The position numbers were made by a program, and so were the translations under genes. Under the pieces are notes generated by a model, which had not been told where the DNA came from, did not search any database, and saw nothing but the letters and a program-made list of their open reading frames with translations. From Labrenzia sp. DG1229 (GTDB taxonomy: Bacteria > Pseudomonadota > Alphaproteobacteria > Rhizobiales > Stappiaceae), in the NCBI RefSeq assembly GCF_000521215.1, contig NZ_KI928925.1, positions 118,604 to 163,604 of the forward strand: DNA of 45,001 nt. Reading direction: 5' to 3'. Of this stretch, positions 27,910-36,420 are shown piece by piece (the first letter of the stretch is position 1; each line of letters begins with the position of its first letter).

Positions 27910-29698
27910 CCATCGTTCCGCTCGTAAAGGTCAGTCTTGTCGGAATTCTAAATGACAAGGAAATGGTGCTTGAGGCCGCACAATCCTTCGGAGTTCTTCA
28001 CCTGGTGCCGCTTGCCTCGGCACAAAAGGATCTGGAAGCCGTTCCGCCCGGATTGGGACGCGAGGCTGTCGAGGCGCTGCGCTGGCTGGTGGATTGCCCC
28101 ACCCAGCGCCGCCCGGTGACCGTTCCTGACGAGTTCGATCTTGAAAAGGTTGTCGATGCCACATTAAAAACAGGAAAGCGCTGAAGGAATGCCGGGACCG
28201 GCTCGCCCAACTGGACAATCGAATCCAGGATGTTGAACCCTGGGGTGAGTTCAGTTTCTCGGAATTGGCGGAAGTCGGTGACAATCGATTGTGGTTCTAT
28301 GTTGTACCCGCGGGTAAACTGAAGCTGATCGACCCTTCAGACAAGATCATCGAGATTGTGCATCAGGACAGGTACCGCACCTACATCGTACTCCTGTCAC
28401 CCGAAGAGCCGCCTGTGAATTCCATGCCAGTTCCACGGGTCCATTTTGGTGCGTTGTCACTCTCCGAACTCAGACGGCGATCCGAGCAGTCGGCAATAGA
28501 ACTCGAAGAGCTGGAGTTGGAGCGCCAGTCCCTGACGAAATGGCGCTATGTTCTGGCGCAGAACCTGGCTGCCGCGCGCGACAGATCCGCGCGAAACCGC
28601 GCGGCGCTGGAAACCGCGGACAAAGAGCGGGTTTTTGTGCTTCAGGCCTGGGCCAGACGGGATTTGGTCAACGAGATCAGGGGACTTGCAACCGACCTCG
28701 GTATTGCCGCCGTGTTCGACGAGATTACGGACAAGGACAGGCCGCCAACTCTCCTGGAAAACACCCATTCGATGGAAGGTGGCGAAAACCTGGTGGAATT
28801 CTATCAGACGCCCGGTTACCGGGACTGGGACCCGTCTGCCATCGTCTACGTGTCCTTCATCATCTTTTTCGGCATGATCATGACGGACGCGGGCTATGGT
28901 TTGCTGCTTCTGCTGATCCTGTTCCTGTTCCGCAAGCGTTTCACCGGCTCTGAGCTTGGCAAACGCATGTTGCGAATGTCGACCTGGCTGATGATTTCGA
29001 CCGCAGCGTTCGGCGTGGCCACTGGCAGCTACTTCGGTGTCAAACCACCTGAAGGAAGCTTTCTGGCGCATCTGAAGATACTTGATCTCAAGGATGTGCA
29101 GACAATGATGAAAATCACGCTGACGATCGGCGTGGTCCACATTGTTCTCGCCAATCTCATGCGGGCCGTCCACGAGAAGACACCAAGCGGAAGGTTCCAG
29201 CCGGTCGGCTGGTCCCTGGTCGCGCTTGGAGGACTGTCGACATTCCTGGGTCAGGGTACCTTTTTTGCATCTGTCGGTCCGGTCGGTGTTGTCGCAGGTC
29301 TGCTTGTCGTCGGTTTTTTCGGCAGTGACCGGAAAGTCAATTCCGTGAAGGCCGGTGGGCTTCGGATTTTCGACGGGTTCACGGCGCTGGCCAGGATCGT
29401 CAACATCTTCTCGGACGTCTTGAGTTATATGCGTCTGTTTGCGCTGGGACTTGCCGCGGCATCGCTTGCTGAAACAATCAATTCGCTTTCCGGACAGCTC
29501 AACCAGTCTGTTCCCGGGATCGGAATTCTGATTGCCATTCTCGTTCTGGCAATCGGGCACGCAATAAATATCGGGCTCGGTCTAATTGCAGGTTGCGTCC
29601 ATGGATTGCGGCTGAACGTTATTGAATTTTTCAATTGGGGTTTGAAAGACGAGGGCACGCCCTTCCGTCCGTTCAAGAAAGAGGAGACACGCCTGTGA
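27906..29698 (+). CDS. atpI: V/A-type ATPase subunit I (a-type), interrupted by a one-base frameshift
   Basis: A membrane stator subunit of about 597 residues, encoded in two frames. Frame 1 (27906-28184) gives the N-terminal cytoplasmic start TIVPLVKVSLVGILNDKE and runs to a stop after LEKVVDATLKTGKR. The continuation lies one base back (after 28170, through ALKECRDRLAQLDNRIQDVE) to 29698. Adding one A to the AAAAA run at 28166-28170 joins them into one normal-length protein. The C-terminal half has about seven helices and keeps the functional arginine region SDVLSYMRLFALGLAAASLAE, which faces the rotor ring. Both halves show intact coding texture, so a programmed slip, a fresh mutation or a sequencing error are all possible. 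Confidence 0.85.
28166..28170 (+). other. Frameshift site in subunit I (AAAAA run)
   Basis: The sequence reads TTA AAA ACA GGA in the entry frame, whereas the conserved protein needs TTA AAA AAC AGG. One missing A, or a -1 slip of the ribosome on the A run, accounts for the change of frame. No pronounced downstream hairpin was noticed. Confidence 0.75.
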
Positions 29699-30144
29699 AC
29701 GAATTCGTTGTGGCTCTCGGTTGGTTTGGGCTTTACGCACCGGTTGCTCTGGGTGCGATCGGCAGCGCCTGGGGCTGTGCGCTGGGTGGCAGTGCCGCGA
29801 TTGGTGCCATGCTCGACAGTGAAGGCGGCTATGGCCGCTTTATCGGTGTTTCGCTCATGCCGTCCTCGCAGGTGATCTACGGCATCGTGATCATGTTCTC
29901 GCTTCAGCAGTCGAGCATTGACGCCGCCAATGGCGCAGCGCTCTTCGGCATCGGCGTACTGTCCGGCTTCACCATGCTGTTTACCGGCATCCGTCAGGGC
30001 GAGGTTCTCGCTTCCGCTATTCATGCATCCAAGGCCAAGCCGGAGATTTTCGGCATTTCGCTGGCCCCGGCCGCGGTGCTCGAGGGTTTTTCCGTGTTCG
30101 CGTTGGTTTTCGCGCTGGTTCTTGCCGGCTCGATCCCGAGCTAG
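29695..30144 (+). CDS. atpK: V/A-type ATPase subunit K (rotor ring, duplicated hairpin type)
   Basis: A 149-residue, four-helix proteolipid made of two fused hairpins. The GTG at 29695 is chosen because it overlaps the subunit I stop (GTGA). The ion-binding glutamate is E130 in PAAVLEGFSVFALV. M55-P-S-S58-Q59 (helix 2) and Q101 (GIRQGEV, helix 3) occupy positions like the Leu61/Thr64/Gln65 and Gln110 sodium ligands of the Enterococcus hirae ring. The first hairpin has Q59 where its second-hairpin counterpart has E130, so the ring should carry one ion site per four-helix unit. Sodium coupling is thus a reasonable inference, not proven. Confidence 0.92.
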   Translation: MNEFVVALGWFGLYAPVALGAIGSAWGCALGGSAAIGAMLDSEGGYGRFIGVSLMPSSQVIYGIVIMFSLQQSSIDAANGAALFGIGVLSGFTMLFTGIRQGEVLASAIHASKAKPEIFGISLAPAAVLEGFSVFALVFALVLAGSIPS

Positions 30145-30172
30145 AGCCCAAATGACGAAAACGGAGGCAGTT

Positions 30173-30874
30173 ATGTCCAAGAACAGTGGCTCGACAGTTC
30201 TGGAAAATGCCGCCGGCGCCGGGGTTCAGGCCCTGATTGACCGGCTGAAGTCCGAGGGCGTATCGGCGGGCCAGTCGGAAGGCGACGAAATCCTTGCCAA
30301 GGCAAGGAACAGGGCGGAGGCCATCGTCTCGGAGGCGCAGAAAAAGGCAGACGCATTGCTGGCCGAGGCGAGGGCGGAAGCAGCCAGGGAGAAGGCCGCG
30401 ACAGAGGACGGGCTGAAGGTCGCTGCAAGGGATCTGGTGCTCAGTCTGCGAAACGAACTTGGTGACCGGATACAACAGGAGGCCGGGCGCCTTGTGGGCA
30501 CCACGCTCGGAGATGAGCAGTTCCTGCAAAAACTCATTCTGGCGATGGCCGGCAACGCGAAGGAAAATGCTTCGGTGAGTGACACCGAACCAATGGAAAT
30601 CGTGCTTCCGGAAAAGGTCATCACCTTCGAGGAACTGAAACAGTCTCCCGAGGCGGTAGAACCGGGAACGCTGACGCATTTCGTCATTGCACTGGCGGGC
30701 GAGGCGCTGCGCGGCGGTGTAACCTTTTCCACCGCGCCAGGGTTCGCCGGAATCAAGGTGAAGCTGACCGACAGGGACGTTTCCATCGATCTGACCGAAG
30801 AAGCCGTCGCGACTTTGCTCAAGCGCCACCTGCAGCCACGCCTGCGGGCCGTGATGGAAGGGGTCCTAAGGTAG
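30173..30874 (+). CDS. atpE: V/A-type ATPase subunit E (peripheral stalk)
   Basis: A 233-residue peripheral stalk protein. The start is ATG 30173, six bases after GGAGG; an ATG at 30152 is in frame but has a poorer site. The first 90 residues form a charged, Ala/Glu-rich helix (DEILAKARNRAEAIVSEAQKKADALLAEA, split by heptads) typical of the E/G stalk. The C-terminal globular half (GVTFSTAPGFAGIKVKLTDRDVSIDLTEEAVATLL) binds the head. Its stop is two bases before the DUF2764 gene. Confidence 0.87.
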   Translation: MSKNSGSTVLENAAGAGVQALIDRLKSEGVSAGQSEGDEILAKARNRAEAIVSEAQKKADALLAEARAEAAREKAATEDGLKVAARDLVLSLRNELGDRIQQEAGRLVGTTLGDEQFLQKLILAMAGNAKENASVSDTEPMEIVLPEKVITFEELKQSPEAVEPGTLTHFVIALAGEALRGGVTFSTAPGFAGIKVKLTDRDVSIDLTEEAVATLLKRHLQPRLRAVMEGVLR

Positions 30875-30876
30875 CC

Positions 30877-31623
30877 ATGTCGCAACCGCACCAATATATC
30901 GCACTTGTCACCAGTCTTCCCGATCTGGGAAAACTGTTCACGCGCAAAAACGTGCCGATCTCCGAGTTCCGGTTGAAGCAGCGCATGTCGATGTTGGAAG
31001 CGGAGCACACAGGGCTCTTGCAGGAACTGGTGGAAATCACTGCCTGGGCAGGCGTCGCCAAATACGACCAGGACCTTGAGGTGATCCGTCGCGCAAACCA
31101 GGTGGTCAATGATTTGAAGGACTATCCGGATCTGCAGCATCTTGTAGGAACACGCATGGAAACCCGTACCCTGATCGCGGCTCTTCGCCGGAGGCGTGAT
31201 GGCCAGGAAACAGCCGGTGACATTGCTTCCTGGGGCTATGGTCGCTGGTGCGGCCGGATCAAGGCCAACTGGAGCGATCCCGCGTTTGGCCTCGGGCATT
31301 TCATGCCGTGGATCTCGGAAGCGCATCGCTTCCTGCAGACGGGCGATCACATCGGCATGGAACGTTTGACCCTGACCCAGGTTTTTCGCCAATTGGACCA
31401 CTTCGGCGCGCTGCACGAGTTCGATTTCGAAGCAGTCGCGATCTACGTGTTGCGCTGGGTTATTGTCGAACGCTGGTCACGTTACAACGAAGACGACGCA
31501 AGGGATCGACTTGCGACCCTTGTTCAGGCAGCGCTGGGCAAAGGTTCTACATCCGGCATCGATCCCGCCGTCACAGAATTTCCGAAAGACAACTCATTCG
31601 CGTTTGAGGGAGCCACCTCATGA
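30877..31623 (+). CDS. DUF2764-family protein of the V-type ATPase operon
   Basis: A 248-residue, soluble, mainly helical protein (QYIALVTSLPDLG at the N-terminus, FMPWISEAHRFLQTGD and LRWVIVERWSRYNEDDARDRL later). DUF2764 genes stand between atpE and atpA in the chlamydial and Bacteroidetes operons, and this one holds the same place. It begins two bases after atpE and overlaps atpA by four bases. Because subunit C (d), which caps the rotor, is missing from the cluster, this protein may supply that role, as has been suggested for the family; there is no direct evidence in the sequence. No transmembrane segments or enzymatic motifs are visible. Confidence 0.75.
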   Translation: MSQPHQYIALVTSLPDLGKLFTRKNVPISEFRLKQRMSMLEAEHTGLLQELVEITAWAGVAKYDQDLEVIRRANQVVNDLKDYPDLQHLVGTRMETRTLIAALRRRRDGQETAGDIASWGYGRWCGRIKANWSDPAFGLGHFMPWISEAHRFLQTGDHIGMERLTLTQVFRQLDHFGALHEFDFEAVAIYVLRWVIVERWSRYNEDDARDRLATLVQAALGKGSTSGIDPAVTEFPKDNSFAFEGATS

Positions 31624-33458
31624 CCAGCCATGTTCAGCTTCCCGAACCGACTGCCGAGATCATTGCAGTCCAGGATGACCTCGTCACACTTGCTCCGCTC
31701 GAGAACGCGCCGTTGATCAAGAACGAAGTCGTCTACATCATTCCGCACGGGCCGGAGCGGGAGGGAAAACCACGCGAATATCTGAAGGCCGAGGTGCTCC
31801 GGGTGCGCGGCAAGTCGGCCGAAGCGCAGGTCTTCGAAAGCACCGCCGGCGTGAGGGTCGGTGACAAGGTAATCCAGAGCGGTGAAATGCTGTCCGTCGC
31901 GCTCGGACCGGGATTGCTCAGCACGGTGTTCGATGGACTGCAGAACCCGCTTGCGGAAATTGCGGCAGAGCACGGATTTTTCCTGCCAAGAGGTGTTCTT
32001 ACCAACGCGCTGGACCAGAAGCGGAAATGGGCCTTTGAACCCAAGGTCAAGGCCGGCGATCCCGTGATGGCGGGAGATACACTCGGAACGGTTCCCGAGG
32101 GCCGCTTCGAGCACAAGGTGATGGCGCCGTTCACCCTGACCGGCAGTTGGTCGGTCGAGCGGGTGCGCGAAGGAACGTTCACAATCAACGAGGTCGTCAT
32201 CACGCTCAGGAACGACAGGGGCGAGACCCGTGATCTGACCATGGTACAGCACTGGCCGGTTCGCCGGGCCATACCGGAGGGCCTTGTCAGATCCGGGCAG
32301 AGCGAACGGCTTTATCCGCGCGAACCTCTCATCACCACGCTACGTCTGATCGATACGTTCTTTCCGATTGCGCGCGGCGGGATGGGTTGCATCCCGGGAC
32401 CGTTCGGTGCCGGCAAGACGGTACTGCAGTCGCTGATTTCCCGCTTTTCGGCGGTGAACATCGTGATTGTGGTCGCTTGCGGCGAACGTGCCGGGGAAGT
32501 GGTTGAGACCATCACGGAATTTCCGCATCAGCCGGACCCGTCAGGTGACGGCACGTTGATGGACCGCACGGTGATCATCTGCAACACGTCTTCCATGCCT
32601 GTGGCCGCCCGGGAAGCGTCGATCTACACCGGGATCACACTCGGCGAATATTACCGTCAGATGGGGTATGACGTGCTTCTGATTGCCGACAGCACGTCGC
32701 GCTGGGCGCAGGCAATGCGCGAAACGTCCGGCCGTCTTGAGGAGATCCCGGGAGAAGAGGCATTCCCGGCTTATCTCGACTCCGCCATCAAGGGAATTTA
32801 TGAGCGCGCGGGTGTCCTGAAGACCGCAACCGGTGACACCGGCAGTCTCACGATGATCGGAACGGTTTCGCCCGCGGGCGGCAACTTTGAGGAGCCTGTC
32901 ACCCAATCCACGCTTGGCACCGTCAAGACCTTCCTTGGTCTGTCGTCCGAGCGCGCCTACAAGCGGTTTTATCCGGCGGTTGACCCCTTGTTGTCGTGGT
33001 CCAGATACCAAGGCCAACTCGGAGATTGGTACCGGGAAAACATCGGTCCGGACTGGGTGCCGCGCGTCGAGGAGATGATCGAGTTGTTGCGCAAGGGCGA
33101 CGAGATCACACGGATGATGCAGGTTACCGGGGAAGAGGGCATATCGACAGAGGATTTCGTGCTTCAGCAAAAAGCGTTGTTCCTGGACATGGTCTATCTG
33201 CAACAGGATGCCTTCGATGACGTCGACGTTTCCGCTCCACTGGCACGCCAGCAGAAAACCTTCGACCTCGTCTACAGGATCGCGACGACCGAATTCGCCT
33301 TCGAGGACAAGGATGCCGTCCGGACGTTCTTCACCGAGCAGACATCAACGTTCAAGAACCTCAACTACTCGGCGGACGGGAGCAATGAACGCAAGGACCT
33401 GTTGGAGAAGATCAACCGGAACCTGCATGCTGCGCCGACTCGCATGAATCAGGCTTGA
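31620..33458 (+). CDS. atpA: V/A-type ATPase subunit A (catalytic)
   Basis: A 612-residue catalytic subunit. The P-loop is GPFGAGKT (260-267), the GER region with the catalytic glutamate is ACGERAGE (286-293), and the arrangement includes the long non-homologous insert (about 110-200: GVLTNALDQKRKWAFEPKVK, VMAPFTLTGSWSV) that separates V/A-type A from F-type beta. The conserved SSMPVAAREASIYTGITLGEYYR and ADSTSRWAQAMRE motifs follow. It is the last gene in the cluster, starting on an ATGA overlap with DUF2764. No dedicated terminator was seen beyond the stop. Confidence 0.96.
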   Translation: MTSHVQLPEPTAEIIAVQDDLVTLAPLENAPLIKNEVVYIIPHGPEREGKPREYLKAEVLRVRGKSAEAQVFESTAGVRVGDKVIQSGEMLSVALGPGLLSTVFDGLQNPLAEIAAEHGFFLPRGVLTNALDQKRKWAFEPKVKAGDPVMAGDTLGTVPEGRFEHKVMAPFTLTGSWSVERVREGTFTINEVVITLRNDRGETRDLTMVQHWPVRRAIPEGLVRSGQSERLYPREPLITTLRLIDTFFPIARGGMGCIPGPFGAGKTVLQSLISRFSAVNIVIVVACGERAGEVVETITEFPHQPDPSGDGTLMDRTVIICNTSSMPVAAREASIYTGITLGEYYRQMGYDVLLIADSTSRWAQAMRETSGRLEEIPGEEAFPAYLDSAIKGIYERAGVLKTATGDTGSLTMIGTVSPAGGNFEEPVTQSTLGTVKTFLGLSSERAYKRFYPAVDPLLSWSRYQGQLGDWYRENIGPDWVPRVEEMIELLRKGDEITRMMQVTGEEGISTEDFVLQQKALFLDMVYLQQDAFDDVDVSAPLARQQKTFDLVYRIATTEFAFEDKDAVRTFFTEQTSTFKNLNYSADGSNERKDLLEKINRNLHAAPTRMNQA

Positions 33459-33823
33459 TTTCCTGATTTGCGAGGCGAAAGGGAGCGAGCGCAAGGTCCT
33501 GGTACATTGACTTGTTGAAAGTCGCATGGACCAGGAAGTCGGGTCTATCGATCTTGACGATTGTGACGGGAGCCTTGCTGAGACGCAGGAGGCGAGGGCA
33601 TTGTTCTTGCTTTGAACGGATCGCGACTGTCGGTTTCAAATACAAAAGCTGTGGTCGGATGCCCTGGAACGATTTCTCCTCGTGTTGGAGAATTATTGAA
33701 ATTAGGTACTTCTTCACCGCCGAGACGTGTTTCGAAAGGCAGTTTTGATGCACAATGAGCAACCAAATGGCCCGTGATCAAAAAATAACCTTGACCGGTG
33801 ATGCAGCACCTTTCTAGATTTTC
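33459..33823. other. Intergenic region after the ATPase operon, no gene recognised
   Basis: About 365 bases. Short open frames on both strands (for example 33412-33762 on minus) give no recognisable domain, and no ribosome site supports them. TTGACC occurs at 33791, resembling half of the palindrome at 33824. It contains the ends of two transcription units but no clear intrinsic terminator. Confidence 0.4.
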
Positions 33824-33839
33824 TTGACCATTTGGTCAG
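33824..33839. promoter_or_regulatory. RutR-type operator candidate upstream of the NMT1-like gene
   Basis: TTGACCATTTGGTCAG fits the RutR consensus TTGACCAnnTGGTCAA at all defined positions except the last base. The TGACCA and TGGTCA arms are perfect inverted repeats. It lies 168 bases before the start codon of the binding protein. A second, weaker match stands upstream of preT. Confidence 0.6.
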
Positions 33840-33842
33840 CGC

Positions 33843-33986
33843 GTGGACACTCAGAAGGCAGATTGCCCGGTGTCCACATGGAGATCAATGTGCTGCGTCC
33901 CATTGAAACGCTTGCGAATCGCACGATGATTGGGTCTGCAGCGAACAAAAAAACCAGAGAAGGACCCCGCTGATCGAGTCGGGTCC
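33843..33986 (+). other. Structured leader of the NMT1-like gene
   Basis: GTGGACA (33843-33849) pairs with TGTCCAC (33871-33877) around a loop holding GGCA/TGCC. GGACCC (33962-33967) pairs with GGGTCC (33981-33986) just before the ribosome site AGGGG. No T-tract follows either stem. It may be an RNA control element, but no known riboswitch fits. Confidence 0.3.
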
Positions 33987-34007
33987 ATAACCAGTAGGGG
34001 AATGGCA

Positions 34008-34997
34008 ATGAAGACACTTAAACGTCTTGCACTTGTATCTGTGATGGGAGCGGGTCTGATTTCCGGAGCAGCCCAGGCTGCCGATGAACTGACACTTCAG
34101 CTGAAATGGGTCACTCAGGGACAGTTTGCCGGTTACTACGTCGCAAAGGACAAGGGGTTCTACGAAGAAGAAGACCTTGATGTGACGATCAAGCCGGGTG
34201 GACCTGACATTGCACCTCCACAGGTGATCGCTGGCGGCGGTGCCGACGTGATCATCGACTGGATGCCGTCTGCCCTGGCATCACGCGAAAAGGGCGTGCC
34301 GCTTGTCAACATCGCGCAGCCGTTCAAGAAGTCCGGAATGATGCTGACCTGCCGCAAGGACACCGGTATTTCGTCGCCGGAAGACTTCAAGGGCAAGACG
34401 CTCGGTGTCTGGTTCTTCGGAAACGAGTATCCTTTCCTGTCCTGGATGAGCCAGCTCGGGATTCCGACTGACGGAAGCGACGGTGGTGTCACGGTTCTGA
34501 AACAGGGCTTCAACGTTGACCCGATTCTGCAAAAGCAGGCCGACTGCATTTCCACGATGACCTACAACGAGTACTGGCAGGTCATCGATGCGGGGATCCC
34601 CGCTGACGAACTGGTCGTCTTCAAGTATGAAGACCAGGGTGTCGCGACACTGGAAGACGGACTGTACGTCCTGGACGAAAGCCTGGACGATCCTGCGATG
34701 GTCGACAAGCTTGCCCGGTTCGTACGCGCGTCGATGAAGGGATGGGCCTACGCCGCCGAAAATCCGGAAGAAGCTGCTGAAATCGTTCTGGAAAACGATG
34801 CGACAGGAGCCCAGACCGAAAAACATCAGGTCCGGATGGTCGGGGAAATCGTCAAACTGGTCGACGGATCTGACGGCAAGCTCGACATGAGTGCCTATGA
34901 CCGTACCGTGAAGTCGCTGCTGGCCGGTGGCTCCGATCCGGTCATCACGAAGGAACCGGAAGGTGCAACGTCGACAGCCGTGACCGACAAGCTCTGA
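34008..34997 (+). CDS. NMT1/THI5-like ABC transporter substrate-binding protein
   Basis: A 329-residue periplasmic protein with a signal peptide (MKTLKRLALVSVMGAGLISGAAQA). The start at 34008 is seven bases after AGGGG; an ATG at 34002 is too close to it. The mature part reads LTLQLKWVTQGQFAGYYVAKDKGFY, then PGGPDIAPPQVIAGGGADV and WFFGNEYPFLSW, all marks of the NMT1/THI5-like family that binds pyrimidines, thiamine precursors or similar rings. A RutR-like palindrome upstream and preTA downstream favour a pyrimidine ligand. No permease or ATPase is near, and a terminator follows at once, so it works with a transporter encoded elsewhere. Confidence 0.9.
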   Translation: MKTLKRLALVSVMGAGLISGAAQAADELTLQLKWVTQGQFAGYYVAKDKGFYEEEDLDVTIKPGGPDIAPPQVIAGGGADVIIDWMPSALASREKGVPLVNIAQPFKKSGMMLTCRKDTGISSPEDFKGKTLGVWFFGNEYPFLSWMSQLGIPTDGSDGGVTVLKQGFNVDPILQKQADCISTMTYNEYWQVIDAGIPADELVVFKYEDQGVATLEDGLYVLDESLDDPAMVDKLARFVRASMKGWAYAAENPEEAAEIVLENDATGAQTEKHQVRMVGEIVKLVDGSDGKLDMSAYDRTVKSLLAGGSDPVITKEPEGATSTAVTDKL

Positions 34998-35025
34998 CCC
35001 TGAGCCGGGCATGAAGCAATGCGTG

Positions 35026-35055
35026 AAAAGGCCGCCCGATGAGGCGGCCTTTTTT
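35026..35055 (+). terminator. Strong intrinsic terminator after the NMT1-like gene
   Basis: AAAAGGCCGCC (35026-35036) pairs perfectly with GGCGGCCTTTT (35043-35053) around a six-base loop, and the T-run continues to 35055. This 11-bp stem, 29 bases beyond the stop codon, isolates the binding-protein gene as a single-gene transcript. Confidence 0.9.
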
Positions 35056-35121
35056 GTGTTTTACTAGACGGGTGTTCGAATACGGGACACGGCCGCGAAC
35101 TGAACTGCCAGGGCATTGCTG

Positions 35122-36420
35122 ATGACAAAGAAAGCCGTCGTTCTTGGAGCCTATGGGTTCATTGGTGCTGCTTGCGTGCGTGCTTTGCAGCAGGAAGGAT
35201 TTTCGGTGTGCGGGGTCGGGCGTTCGCTCAGTACAGCACAAAAAATTCTCCCCGATCTCGTTTGGATAATCCGTGACATCGCCACGGCAACAGTGAGCGA
35301 CTGGCAAGATATTTTTTCTGAAGCGGACATCGTTGTGAACGCATCAGGAGCGCTTCAGGACGGAACGCGTGACAATTTGACGGCGATCCACGAAATGGCG
35401 GTCGTCGCCATGTGCGAGGCGCTTGAGGGAACCAGGACGAAATTCATCCAGATTTCCGCAGCGGGCGTGTCGGATCAGGCGCCGACGGAGTTCTTTCGCA
35501 GCAAAGCCAGGGGCGATGCCAGGGTTATGTCCTCCCGGCTGGACTGGGTTGTCTTGCGGCCGGTACTGGTATTCGGGGCGCAAGCCTATGGGGGAACCGC
35601 CCTGTTGAGAGCTGCCGCTGCCTTTCCCCTGGTCGGACCGAAGATTTACCCGGATGCGCAGGTCCAGACGATCCACGTAGATGACCTGGCAAAAGCTGTT
35701 GTGCAAGTGGCCCGGGGCGAACTTGGAGGCTGCTTTGCAGCTGAGCTTGCCGAGGAGGGGCGGCAATCATTTCCCGACTTGACCGCCAAATTGCGCGCCT
35801 GGCTTGGGTATCCCGCCTGGTCAACCCAGGTCGCAATCCCGGGGTGGATGTTGACCTTGTCGGGACGGTGCGCGGACGCTCTCGGCTGGCTGGGCTGGCG
35901 CTCACCGCTCAGGACCAATGCGCTTTTATCGCTCGAATCCGGAATAACAGGCGATCCGGCAATCTGGAAAAGCTTGGGAGGAGTGTCGCTCAGGACCCTC
36001 GGTGAATCACTGGCACAAATGCCCGCGACCGTGCAGGAACGCAGTTTCGCGCGGCTTTATCTGATGCTGCCGCTGGCGATCGGATGCCTGTCATTGTTCT
36101 GGCTCCTGTCAGGTGTTTTTGGATTGATTTCATTTGGTGCTGCCAAGGCCGTGCTTACCGGCCAGGGTATGTCCGGCGGATTTGCCGGGTCCGCGGTCCT
36201 CGGTGGATCGATGGCGGATCTGTTGCTCGGTGTCGCGGTGCTCTTCCGGCGTTGGACGAAAACTGCCTGTCTGGGAATGATTGCGGTTTCCGCCGGTTAT
36301 CTTGCAGCCGGCACGTTGCTGACACCGCATCTTTGGGCTGATCCACTGGGGGTATTTGTCAAGGTTCTGCCATCAATGGTGCTCGCGCTCCTTGTCACTC
36401 TGGTTCTGGAGGATCGCTGA
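35122..36420 (+). CDS. SDR-type NAD(P)-binding domain fused to a DoxX-like membrane domain
   Basis: A 432-residue protein. The start ATG 35122 (MTKKAVVLGAYGFIG) follows CCAGGG; a TTG at 35116 is also in frame. Residues 1-290 are an atypical short-chain dehydrogenase/NmrA-like domain with the GAYGFIGAACVRAL nucleotide-binding turn and RPVLVFGAQAYGGT, and IHVDDLAKAV, as in sugar-nucleotide or ubiquinone-assembly SDRs. Residues about 310-430 form four hydrophobic segments (LYLMLPLAIGCLSLFWLLSGVFG and later) resembling DoxX/DUF4345-type membrane domains. It overlaps the DUF2269 gene (TGATG). A role in membrane redox or lipid-quinone chemistry is suggested but not shown. Confidence 0.83.
   Translation: MTKKAVVLGAYGFIGAACVRALQQEGFSVCGVGRSLSTAQKILPDLVWIIRDIATATVSDWQDIFSEADIVVNASGALQDGTRDNLTAIHEMAVVAMCEALEGTRTKFIQISAAGVSDQAPTEFFRSKARGDARVMSSRLDWVVLRPVLVFGAQAYGGTALLRAAAAFPLVGPKIYPDAQVQTIHVDDLAKAVVQVARGELGGCFAAELAEEGRQSFPDLTAKLRAWLGYPAWSTQVAIPGWMLTLSGRCADALGWLGWRSPLRTNALLSLESGITGDPAIWKSLGGVSLRTLGESLAQMPATVQERSFARLYLMLPLAIGCLSLFWLLSGVFGLISFGAAKAVLTGQGMSGGFAGSAVLGGSMADLLLGVAVLFRRWTKTACLGMIAVSAGYLAAGTLLTPHLWADPLGVFVKVLPSMVLALLVTLVLEDR

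Noticed and set aside
28457..29560. 367-residue minus-strand frame opposite atpI
   Set aside because: Shadow of the membrane subunit; very rich in His, Gln and Arg as expected of antisense to hydrophobic codons.
33465..33500. TTGCG/CGCAA repeat beyond atpA as a terminator
   Set aside because: Only a five-base stem with a long loop and no T-run.
33412..33762. A 116-residue minus-strand open frame after atpA
   Set aside because: No ribosome site, no recognisable domain, and it overlaps the atpA end; likely a chance frame.
33950..34005. Resemblance to the 3' half of a TPP riboswitch (CTGATC, ATAACCAG, TAGGGGAA)
   Set aside because: The conserved CUGAGA and GAACC segments and the GCG before the AGGGGAA-like part are missing, and AGGGG serves as the ribosome site.
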